Part shown: piece by piece, positions 8,144 through 13,918 of the stretch
How the letters are laid out: every line of letters starts with the position of its first letter
Numbering within the stretch: position 1 is the first letter of the stretch
Assembly (NCBI GenBank): GCA_029857655.1
Contig: JAOUGR010000013.1
Location: forward strand, 1-14,203
DNA: 14,203 bases
Source of the DNA: Gammaproteobacteria bacterium
GTDB lineage: Bacteria; Pseudomonadota; Gammaproteobacteria; Steroidobacterales; Steroidobacteraceae
Reading direction: 5' to 3'
Notes under the pieces: model-generated
Seen by the model: the letters and a program-made list of their open reading frames with translations, nothing else
What the model was told of the DNA's origin: nothing
Databases searched by the model: none
Position numbers and translations under genes: made by a program

Positions 8144-9793
8144 ATGTCAAATTGGCTGCGCTGCCTCGCACTGGTGATTTCAGCGGGTGCCGCGGTTCCC
8201 GTATTTGCGGCTTCCCGCTGTGCTCCCGGCGCGGCCTTCGACATCGCGATGAGGGCGGAGCGGGCGCTTTTCCGCGCGGATTGGCCGTCGTCGGCGCGCC
8301 TGTATGCGTGCGCGCTGGCGCGTTCCGATGATGTTTCGCTGGCCGAACGTGCGACCCGCACTGCCTACGACAATTTCCAGCTCGCCGACGCGGTCGCCGA
8401 CTCGAGACGCTGGCTCGAGCTTGCGCCGGACAGTGAAATCGCGCGCCGCTACCTTGCGACCGGCTTGCTGCGGCTCTACGACGATGTCGGAGCGGCGGAG
8501 CAGTTTGCCGCCCTGCTCGATAGTTCCTATCAGGACCGGGCACGCGGTTACGTGACGCTGCTCGGGATCCTGGCGGAGGAGCGCAATGACACCGGCGCTG
8601 CGCGCGTGATGGAGCGCCTGGCCGCCGCTGACCCCGGGCTTCCGGAGGCGCAGTACGCCCTGAGCGTGCTCTGGCAGCGCGCTGAAGATGGCAATCGTGC
8701 GCTTGCCGCAGCGCGCCGCGCGATTGAGTTGCGTCCGGAGTGGCCAATGGCGGAGCTCGCCGAAGTCCGGGCACTCTCGTTGATCGGGCGCCGCGCAGAA
8801 GCGATCGAGAAGTCGGCTGCGCTTGCGGCCGGGGACGACGCATTCTCGAGGCTCAGCCACGCGTGGCTGCTGCTCGGAAACAAGCGCCGCGCAGAGGCCA
8901 CCGCAATCTTCGAGGAACTGCGACGATCAGGCGTGGCGGCAAGCGAAGCGCAGGAAGGCCTTGGCGCAATTGCGCTGGATGAACGCCGGTTCGACGATGC
9001 GACGCGGATATTCAACGAGCTGGCAAGCGATCCGCAGAATTCGGACACGGTGCTGTGGCATCTCGGGCGGATAGCGGAGCAGACCGGAGACAAGGCATTC
9101 GCCGCGCGGCACTTCCAGCGCATCGGTTCCGGATCGCGCGCCGTCGCGGCCCAGACCCGTGCCTTCCGGCTGTCGCGCGAACTGGGCGCGCCGGAGCGCG
9201 CGGAATTGCAGCTGGACGAATTTCTTGCAGCGGTCCCCGCATTTACGCGGGACATGATTGCGGGTGCCGGCTCACTGTTGGTCGAGGAAGGCAAGGGCGA
9301 ACAGGCGGTCGCGCTGGTGGATCGCGCATTGACGATGATGCCGGACGATGACCTGCTTCTGGCGCGCGGATTCCTGTTGGAGCGGCTCGGGCGGTTGCCG
9401 GAGGCGGTGGCCGACATGCGCGCCGTCGTCGCCCGCCGTCCTGATGACCCGGTAACGCTGAATGCGCTTGGATACACGCTGGTCGACCGCTCGATTGCGA
9501 TCGACGAGGGCCAGCGCCTGATTGCCCGCGCGCTCGAGGCCAAGCCGGACAGCTTCGCGATCCAGGATTCCATGGGGTGGGCACTCGTTCGGCAGGGCAG
9601 GCTCGACGAGGGCCGGATCTGGCTCGAGCGTGCCTGGGGTAATTCCGAGGATCCCGAAGTCGCGGCGCATCTTGGCGAAACATTGTGGCTGCAGGGCCGC
9701 ACCGGCGATGCCCGCCGCATCTGGGACGAGGCCCTCGCGGATAATCCGGATAGCACACCGTTGCTGCGTGCCATCGAGCGCCATCCCCGGTGA
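8144..9793 (+). CDS. Secreted tetratricopeptide-repeat protein (LbcA/PA4667 position)
   Basis: The 549-residue protein has a Sec signal peptide (MSNWLRCLALVISAGAAVPVFA, cleavage predicted near residue 22). The rest is an all-helical TPR array from about residue 30 to the end. Clear repeats include the regions around 185-215 (ALAAARRAIELRPEWPMAEL), 245-265, 285-305, and a well-formed C-terminal set with LNALGYTLVDR, IQDSMGWALVRQGRLDEG and LGETLWLQGRTGDARRIW. TPRs are protein-protein interaction scaffolds with no catalytic residues. Position (divergent from hemA, GTGA overlap with lolB) matches Pseudomonas PA4667. That gene encodes LbcA, an outer-membrane lipoprotein partner of the protease CtpA. 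Here no lipobox is present, so the product should be soluble periplasmic unless anchored otherwise. The mature part has only two cysteines, Cys26 and Cys56. Function is inferred from position and fold only. Confidence 0.85.
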   Translation: MSNWLRCLALVISAGAAVPVFAASRCAPGAAFDIAMRAERALFRADWPSSARLYACALARSDDVSLAERATRTAYDNFQLADAVADSRRWLELAPDSEIARRYLATGLLRLYDDVGAAEQFAALLDSSYQDRARGYVTLLGILAEERNDTGAARVMERLAAADPGLPEAQYALSVLWQRAEDGNRALAAARRAIELRPEWPMAELAEVRALSLIGRRAEAIEKSAALAAGDDAFSRLSHAWLLLGNKRRAEATAIFEELRRSGVAASEAQEGLGAIALDERRFDDATRIFNELASDPQNSDTVLWHLGRIAEQTGDKAFAARHFQRIGSGSRAVAAQTRAFRLSRELGAPERAELQLDEFLAAVPAFTRDMIAGAGSLLVEEGKGEQAVALVDRALTMMPDDDLLLARGFLLERLGRLPEAVADMRAVVARRPDDPVTLNALGYTLVDRSIAIDEGQRLIARALEAKPDSFAIQDSMGWALVRQGRLDEGRIWLERAWGNSEDPEVAAHLGETLWLQGRTGDARRIWDEALADNPDSTPLLRAIERHPR

Positions 9794-10377
9794 AGCGCCA
9801 GGCCGCAGCCTGCCTTTTCCTGCTGCTGGCCGGTGGCTGCGCTTCAATGCCGCCGCCCGTCGATTCCGGCAGCTGGGCCGGACGGCGCGCCGAACTGCAG
9901 GCGCTGCGTGCCTGGACACTGGATGGCCGCGTGGCGGTCGCCACCGCCACCAATGGATTCTCGGGCGGGCTGGCCTGGCGGCAGGATGGTGCGCTCGCGG
10001 AAATCGACCTGCGCCGGCCGCTGGGCGGAGTGGTGCTGTCGATCCGGCTCGATGGCTCGCGGATGACGGTCACCGACGGCAGCGGCGCTTCAATCGCAGG
10101 TGATGCGGCGGATGAATACGTGGCCTCCGAAATCGGCGCGCCTTTGCCGGTTGCTGAGCTGCGCTACTGGCTGGTCGGGGCGCCGTCGCCACAGCTTCCA
10201 TCCAGGGAAACCCTCGGGGCCGACGGCCGCCTGGCGGGACTCGAGCAGGCGGGATGGCAGCTTCGCTATTCCCGGTACGAGACGGTCGATGGTTTCACGC
10301 TGCCCGCGCGCATCGAAATCGAATCGGCATCCACGCGGCTGCGACTGGTCGTTTCGAACTGGCGGCTTTGGCCATGA
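9790..10377 (+). CDS. lolB: Outer-membrane lipoprotein insertion protein LolB
   Basis: LolB takes lipoproteins from the periplasmic carrier LolA and inserts them into the inner leaflet of the outer membrane. It is itself a lipoprotein. The 195-residue precursor has a short lipoprotein signal (MKRQAAACLFLLLAGGC) with the lipidated residue at Cys17. Position +2 is Ala, not the Asp that signals inner-membrane retention, as expected for an outer-membrane protein. The mature domain shows the LolB pattern: WTLDGRVAVATATNGFSGGL, ALAEIDLRRPLGGVVLSI, LRYWLVGAPSP, GWQLRYSRYETVDGFTLPAR and LRLVVSNWRL. The start is GTG, overlapping the TPR gene stop (GTGA, 9790-9793). The stop overlaps the ispE ATG. Translational coupling on both sides is likely. 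Confidence 0.93.
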   Translation: MKRQAAACLFLLLAGGCASMPPPVDSGSWAGRRAELQALRAWTLDGRVAVATATNGFSGGLAWRQDGALAEIDLRRPLGGVVLSIRLDGSRMTVTDGSGASIAGDAADEYVASEIGAPLPVAELRYWLVGAPSPQLPSRETLGADGRLAGLEQAGWQLRYSRYETVDGFTLPARIEIESASTRLRLVVSNWRLWP

Positions 10378-11237
10378 TCTCGTTGGACTGGCCTGCGCCG
10401 GCCAAGCTCAACCTTTTCCTGCATGTTCTGGGCCGGCGCGCCGATGGCTACCACGAGCTGCAGACGGCCTATCAGCTGATCGATCTGGCGGACACGCTGT
10501 CATTTGCGCTGCGCGGGGACGGTGAAATCCGGCGTCTTGCAGGTCCATCGTCCGTGCCTGCAGAGGTCGACCTGACGGTCAGGGCGGCGCGCCTCTTGCG
10601 GACGCTGGGGGGTGTCAGCAAGGGTGCCGAGATCCGGCTCGAAAAGCGCATTCCGTTGCAGGGCGGTCTTGGCGGGGGCAGTTCGGATGCCGCGACCACC
10701 CTGATAGCGCTGAACGAGCTCTGGGGTCTGCATCTGCCGGTGGAGAAGCTGGCCGAGGCGAGCCTGAGTCTCGGCGCCGATCTGCCACTTTTCGTTCACG
10801 GTCGCAGCTCCTGGGGGGAGGGAATCGGGGAGCGTCTGACCCCCATCGAGCTGCCGCCGCGGCACTACGTGGTCATATTCCCGGGTGTCGGGGCCAGCAC
10901 CGCAGAGGTGTTTCAGGCTTCTGAATTGACAAGGAATTCTCCGAGCCTGACAATCCGCGCCTTCCTGCAGGCAGGCGGACGCAATGACTGCGCGCCAGTG
11001 GCCACCGGGCGCTACCCTGAAGTCGGCAGGGCGCTGGCGTGGCTTGCGCAGCGCGGTGATGCGCGCCTGACCGGAACCGGCAGTTGCGTGTTCGCCGGCT
11101 TTGCGGAACGGGCGCAGGCCGAGGCAGCGATTTCCGACCTGCCGGGCGAGTGGAAGGGTTTCGTGGCAAGAGGCCTCGACCGGTCACCGCTGCAGGAACG
11201 CGTGGCGGCGGAACGTGCCCGGCAAGGGCAATTTTGA
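10374..11237 (+). CDS. ispE: 4-diphosphocytidyl-2-C-methyl-D-erythritol kinase IspE
   Basis: IspE phosphorylates CDP-methylerythritol at the 2-hydroxyl with ATP in the MEP isoprenoid pathway. It belongs to the GHMP kinase family. The 287-residue product starts at the ATG at 10374, which overlaps the lolB stop as ATGA. A longer in-frame opening back to 10254 lies within lolB and adds no IspE-like sequence. Motifs: PAPAKLNLFLHVLGRRADGYHEL with catalytic Lys11, the glycine-rich ATP loop GGLGGGSSDAA at 97-107, LGADLPLFVHG with catalytic Asp136, ELTRNSPSLT at 184-193, and the third GHMP motif LTGTGSCVFAGF at 232-243. Length is close to the E. coli protein (283). A candidate promoter lies inside the coding region, and tRNA-Gln begins 4 bp after the stop. 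Confidence 0.96.
   Translation: MISLDWPAPAKLNLFLHVLGRRADGYHELQTAYQLIDLADTLSFALRGDGEIRRLAGPSSVPAEVDLTVRAARLLRTLGGVSKGAEIRLEKRIPLQGGLGGGSSDAATTLIALNELWGLHLPVEKLAEASLSLGADLPLFVHGRSSWGEGIGERLTPIELPPRHYVVIFPGVGASTAEVFQASELTRNSPSLTIRAFLQAGGRNDCAPVATGRYPEVGRALAWLAQRGDARLTGTGSCVFAGFAERAQAEAAISDLPGEWKGFVARGLDRSPLQERVAAERARQGQF
10926..10954 (+). promoter_or_regulatory. Near-consensus sigma70-type promoter inside ispE, upstream of tRNA-Gln and prs
   Basis: TTGACA (10926-10931, six of six consensus) is followed after exactly 17 bp by GACAAT (10949-10954, four of six). It sits in an A/T-rich patch: 19 of 30 bases are A/T at 10911-10940, in a region that is otherwise strongly GC-rich. Expected start is near 10961, about 280 nt upstream of the tRNA. 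The encoded segment (SELTRNSP) is conserved in IspE, so protein constraint explains part of it, but the codons chosen (TTG ACA AGG AAT TCT) are unusual for the region. No experimental support. Confidence 0.45.
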
Positions 11238-11241
11238 CGAA

Positions 11242-11316
11242 TGGGGTGTCGCCAAGTGGTAAGGCAACGGGTTTTGATCCCGTCATACGAAGGTTCGAAT
11301 CCTTCCACCCCAGCCA
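11242..11316 (+). tRNA. tRNA-Gln (anticodon UUG), CCA encoded
   Basis: A complete 75-nt cloverleaf can be folded. The acceptor stem TGGGGTG (11242-11248) pairs with CACCCCA (11306-11312), with discriminator G at 11313 and genomic CCA at 11314-11316. The D arm is GCC/GGC. The anticodon stem ACGGG/CCCGT (11267-11271, 11279-11283) carries the loop TTTTGAT, with anticodon TTG at 11274-11276. The T loop is GTTCGAAT. The U1-A72 pair and G73 are glutamine identity elements in E. coli. The tRNA starts 4 bp after the ispE stop and ends 45 bp before the prs start, so it must be cut out of a longer transcript by RNase P and endonucleases. Confidence 0.98.
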
Positions 11317-11361
11317 GTTGATGCGCGGCGCGCGTTGCACGCCGACATGAGGGAGACTCGC

Positions 11362-12315
11362 GTGGACCAGTCCACGATGGCGGTGTTCACCGGCAATGCG
11401 AATCCGATGCTCGCGCAGGAAATCGTGCGCCATCTGATGCTGCCGCTGGGGCGCGCCATGGTCGGCCGGTTCAGTGACGGCGAGATACAGGTCGAGATCA
11501 TGGAAAACGTCCGCGGCAAGGACGTCTACCTGGTGCAATCGACCTGCCCGCCGGCCAATGAGCACCTGATGGAGCTGCTGGTCATGGCGGACGCCTGCCG
11601 GCGGGCTTCGGCGGGGCGGATCACCGCGGTGATCCCCTATCTCGGCTACGCGCGCCAGGACCGGCGGCAGCGCGCGATGCGGGTGCCGATCACGGCGAAG
11701 CTGGTGGCCGACATGATCGGCCGCGCGGGCGTGGATCGGGTGTTGACCGTGGATCTGCATGCGGACCAGATCCAGGGGTTTTTCGACATACCGGTGGACA
11801 ATGTTTATGCGTCGCCCGTGCTGCTGGGCGAAGTCTGGAAGCAGAAGTACGAGAACATGATCGTGGTGTCGCCGGATGTCGGCGGCGTGGTGCGCGCAAG
11901 GGCGCTGGCGCGGCGCTTGGACAACGCGGACCTCGCGATCATCGACAAGCGGCGGGCGCGGGCCAATGAGTCGCAGGTGATGAACATCATCGGCGACGTG
12001 CGCGGCAAGTCCTGCGTGATGGTCGATGACCTGGTGGATACCGCCGGCACGTTGTGCCTTGCGGCGCAGGCGCTGAAGGACGAGGGCGCCACGCGCGTGA
12101 CGGCCTACATCACGCATCCGGTGCTTTCCGGGTCCGCGGTCGAACGGATCGCCGATTCGGCGCTCGACGAGCTGGTCGTGACCGACACGATCCCGCTGCG
12201 CGCCGAAGCCAGGGCCTGCAAGCGCATCCGGGTGATGACGGTTGCGGGCCTGCTGGCCGAGACGATGCGGCGGATCCGGGACGAGGAATCCGTCAGTTCG
12301 CTGTACGTGGATTAG
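11362..12315 (+). CDS. prs: Ribose-phosphate pyrophosphokinase (PRPP synthetase)
   Basis: Prs transfers pyrophosphate from ATP to ribose-5-phosphate, making PRPP for nucleotide, His, Trp and NAD synthesis. It acts as a cytoplasmic hexamer. Class I motifs are present: [70 protein letters not shown], the catalytic flexible loop [11 protein letters not shown], and the PRPP-binding loop [12 protein letters not shown] chose the GTG at 11362 because AGGGAG (11350-11355) lies six bases upstream. It gives 317 residues (315 in E. coli) starting [15 protein letters not shown]. Alternatives are ATG at 11347 (322 residues) and ATG at 11377 (312 residues); the latter lacks a good Shine-Dalgarno. It lies downstream of tRNA-Gln with no terminator between them. 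The stop codon touches a perfect hairpin. Confidence 0.95.
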   Translation: MDQSTMAVFTGNANPMLAQEIVRHLMLPLGRAMVGRFSDGEIQVEIMENVRGKDVYLVQSTCPPANEHLMELLVMADACRRASAGRITAVIPYLGYARQDRRQRAMRVPITAKLVADMIGRAGVDRVLTVDLHADQIQGFFDIPVDNVYASPVLLGEVWKQKYENMIVVSPDVGGVVRARALARRLDNADLAIIDKRRARANESQVMNIIGDVRGKSCVMVDDLVDTAGTLCLAAQALKDEGATRVTAYITHPVLSGSAVERIADSALDELVVTDTIPLRAEARACKRIRVMTVAGLLAETMRRIRDEESVSSLYVD

Positions 12316-12332
12316 GAGGGGCAGCCCCCTCC
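12315..12332 (+). other. Perfect GC hairpin at the prs stop codon, no T-tract
   Basis: GGAGGGG (12315-12321) and CCCCTCC (12326-12332) form a 7-bp stem closed by the loop CAGC. The first G is the last base of the prs TAG. No T-run follows, so it is not a canonical intrinsic terminator. It may protect the prs 3' end from exonucleases or reduce read-through to rplY (inference). Confidence 0.5.
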
Positions 12333-12341
12333 GGATGGTAG

Positions 12342-12384
12342 CTGCCGGGTAGTCCGGCGGCGCCGAAAACGGGACGCCGGCGCC
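12342..12384 (+). promoter_or_regulatory. Two adjacent hairpins in the rplY leader
   Basis: GCCGG/CCGGC (12344-12348, 12354-12358) with loop GTAGT can extend outward by one U-G and one C-G pair. GGCGCCG (12359-12365) pairs with CGGCGCC (12378-12384) around a 12-nt loop. With the hairpin at 12315-12332 they give the 112-bp prs-rplY gap three stem-loops. E. coli L25 has been reported to control its own translation through its leader. Whether this leader does so is unknown. The G+C content makes chance stems likely. Confidence 0.35.
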
Positions 12385-12427
12385 TGGTCGCGGGCCGGCA
12401 ATCCCCTCAAGCAGGAGTGAAACAGAC

Positions 12428-13225
12428 ATGAAGACTTCTTTTGAACTCGCCGCCGAGTTCCGGGAGGACCAGGGTAAGGGTGCGAGCCGCCGCCTGCGTC
12501 ATCTCGGCAAGGTGCCGGCGATTCTCTATGGCGGGCGGCGCGATGCGCGGACGCTCATGATTGACCACACGAAGCTTGCGAAGCTGATGGACGACGAGCG
12601 CTTCTACTCGACGATCCTGAGCCTGCGCGTGGGTGACCAGTCGCAGGCGGCGGTGCTGAAGGACGTCCAGCGTCATCCCTACAAGAACCAGATCATGCAC
12701 GTGGATTTCCAGCGCGTGCTGGAAGACGAGAAGATCCGCATGATCGTGCCGCTGCACTTCAAGGGCGGCGCCGAGTCCAAGGGCGTCAAGGAGCAGGGCG
12801 GCGTGCTCTCGCACGTGCGGAACGACATTGAGGTGACCTGCCTGCCGAAGGACCTGCCGGAATTCATCGAGGTGGATGTGTCGGCGCTCGAGATCAACCA
12901 GGTCATTCACCTGTCCGGTCTCAAGCTGCCCGCGGGTGTCGAGATCGTGGAACTGCTTGCCGGTCGCGACAAGCCGGTGGCCTCGATACACATGCCGCGC
13001 GTCGAGGAGGAAGAGGTGCCGGTCGTCGACGAGGCCGCCGCAGCGGCTGCTGCCGCGGGAGTCGCTGCCGCACCGGGAGCGCCGGCTGCCGCAGCGGGCG
13101 CCGCGCCGGGTGCTGCACCGGGCGCTGCTCCGGCTGCGGGTGCTGCACCTGCCGCCGATGCCAAGGGCGCGGCGGGCAAGGGCGCCAAGGAAGGCGCAGG
13201 CAAGAAGGGCGACGGCAAGAAGTAA
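12428..13225 (+). CDS. rplY: 50S ribosomal protein L25, long TL5/Ctc type with Ala/Gly/Pro-rich tail
   Basis: L25 binds 5S rRNA in the central protuberance of the 50S subunit. Residues 1 to about 95 are the 5S-binding domain (FELAAEFREDQGKGASRRLR, KVPAILYGG, LKDVQRHPYKNQIMHVDFQ). Residues about 100-190 are the second beta domain of the TL5/Ctc form (VPLHFKGGAESKGVKEQGG, VTCLPKDLPEFIEVDVSALE, VIHLSGLKLPAGVEIV). After the acidic linker RVEEEEVPVVDE comes a low-complexity stretch from about 203 to 245, almost entirely Ala, Gly and Pro, and then a Lys/Gly-rich tail to residue 265. Common TL5-type proteins are roughly 200-220 residues, so the tail is an extra 45-60. The start is supported by AGGAG at 12413-12417, ten bases upstream. 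It lies between prs and pth as in Pseudomonas. The L25 assignment is secure; the role of the tail is unknown. Confidence 0.95.
   Translation: MKTSFELAAEFREDQGKGASRRLRHLGKVPAILYGGRRDARTLMIDHTKLAKLMDDERFYSTILSLRVGDQSQAAVLKDVQRHPYKNQIMHVDFQRVLEDEKIRMIVPLHFKGGAESKGVKEQGGVLSHVRNDIEVTCLPKDLPEFIEVDVSALEINQVIHLSGLKLPAGVEIVELLAGRDKPVASIHMPRVEEEEVPVVDEAAAAAAAAGVAAAPGAPAAAAGAAPGAAPGAAPAAGAAPAADAKGAAGKGAKEGAGKKGDGKK
13030..13170 (+). repeat. Low-complexity GCN/GGN/CCN coding repeat in rplY
   Basis: This stretch is built almost only of Ala, Gly and Pro codons. The 12-mer GGGTGCTGCACC occurs at 13108-13119 and again at 13138-13149, a 30-bp offset encoding related Gly-Ala-Ala-Pro units. Synonymous codons are mixed, which points to an older expansion rather than recent slippage. 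It is a likely place for length variation between strains (inference). Confidence 0.55.
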
Positions 13226-13245
13226 CGCACGGCGTGCAACAGGAA

Positions 13246-13275
13246 GGCGGGGCCGCCCTGGTGGCGGCCCCTGCC
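13246..13275 (+). terminator. Strong hairpin between rplY and pth, imperfect terminator or attenuator
   Basis: GGGGCCGCC (13249-13257) pairs perfectly with GGCGGCCCC (13263-13271) around loop CTGGT. Past a bulged T13272, GGC (13246-13248) pairs with GCC (13273-13275), for 12 pairs in all. Only GTTTG follows instead of a true T-tract. The pth Shine-Dalgarno (TGAGGA, 13279-13284) starts four bases after the stem. Partial termination, 3'-end protection, or modulation of pth initiation are all possible. Confidence 0.45.
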
Positions 13276-13294
13276 GTTTGAGGAAAACGAGTCG

Positions 13295-13897
13295 ATGGCT
13301 GGATTGCCCTTGCAGCTGGTGGTCGGGCTCGGGAATCCGGGCTCGGAACACGCGGCTACCCGCCACAATGCGGGCTTCTGGTTCGTCGATGAACTGGCGC
13401 GCCGGCACGATGGCCGGCTGAAACCCGAGCATCGCTACAACGGCGACGCCGGGCGCGTCGCGATTGCAGGCGTCGATCTCTGGTTGCTGAAGCCGATGGC
13501 GTACATGAATCGCAGCGGCCTCTCGATCCGCTCAATCTGCGACTACCTGCGGGTGCCGAGTGAACAGGTCCTGGTCGTGCATGACGATCTGGACTTGCCG
13601 GCCGGCATCGCGAGGCTCAAGCAGGGTGGCGGAGCGGGCGGTCACAATGGACTCAAGGATGTCATCAGCCACATGGGCGAAGATTTCTGGCGCTTGCGTA
13701 TCGGCATCGGCCACCCGGGGAGCCGCGACGACGTGATCGACTACGTGCTCGAGCGCCCGTCCGCTGTCGATGAACGGTTGATCCGGGAGGCCATCGAACT
13801 GGCGGTCTCCGAATTCCCGCGCCTGGTGACGGAAGGTGCGGAGTCGATGATGAACCGGCTGCATGCCAGGCCGCCGCAACAGGAAGCGCCCGGCTGA
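13295..13897 (+). CDS. pth: Peptidyl-tRNA hydrolase
   Basis: Pth cleaves the ester bond of peptidyl-tRNAs that drop off ribosomes, recycling tRNA. It is a cytoplasmic monomer and usually essential. The 200-residue product (194 in E. coli) has LVVGLGNPGSEHAATRHNAG with Asn14 and catalytic His24. It also has LLKPMAYMNRSG with Asn72, VVHDDLDLPAG with Asp97, and GGHNGLKDVI with Asn118. These match E. coli Asn10, His20, Asn68, Asp93 and Asn114 with a constant offset of four, so the active site is intact. E. coli has HDEL where this protein has HDDL. The ATG has TGAGGA ten bases upstream. It follows rplY by 69 bp and precedes ychF by 21 bp. Confidence 0.97.
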   Translation: MAGLPLQLVVGLGNPGSEHAATRHNAGFWFVDELARRHDGRLKPEHRYNGDAGRVAIAGVDLWLLKPMAYMNRSGLSIRSICDYLRVPSEQVLVVHDDLDLPAGIARLKQGGGAGGHNGLKDVISHMGEDFWRLRIGIGHPGSRDDVIDYVLERPSAVDERLIREAIELAVSEFPRLVTEGAESMMNRLHARPPQQEAPG

Positions 13898-13903
13898 GGC
13901 CGG
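13890..13903 (+). other. Small hairpin with the pth stop codon in its loop
   Basis: CCGGC (13890-13894) and GCCGG (13899-13903) flank the loop TGAG, which contains the TGA stop of pth. An alternative pairing of the flanking GCGCC and GGCGC is possible with a bulge. There is no T-tract. In such GC-rich DNA a 5-bp stem may well be chance. Confidence 0.25.
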
Positions 13904-13918
13904 CGCCACGCGCACACC

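Noticed and set aside
10254..10373. N-terminal extension of ispE by 40 codons
   Set aside because: It reads through the lolB 3' end in another frame. The ATG at 10374 gives normal IspE length and an ATGA overlap.
10873..12429. A 518-codon open frame on the minus strand across ispE, tRNA-Gln and prs
   Set aside because: It lies antisense to two unmistakable genes and a tRNA. Its product is a His/Arg-rich mixture without domains, and the frame is open because of high GC at third positions.
13315..13322. GCTGGTGG octamer, identical to the E. coli Chi site
   Set aside because: One copy of an 8-mer in GC-rich coding DNA is expected by chance, and Chi sequences differ between lineages.
12407..13432. 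A 341-codon open frame on the minus strand opposite rplY and pth
   Set aside because: It is antisense to secure genes and has low-complexity Arg/Ser/Leu composition typical of a GC-rich shadow frame.
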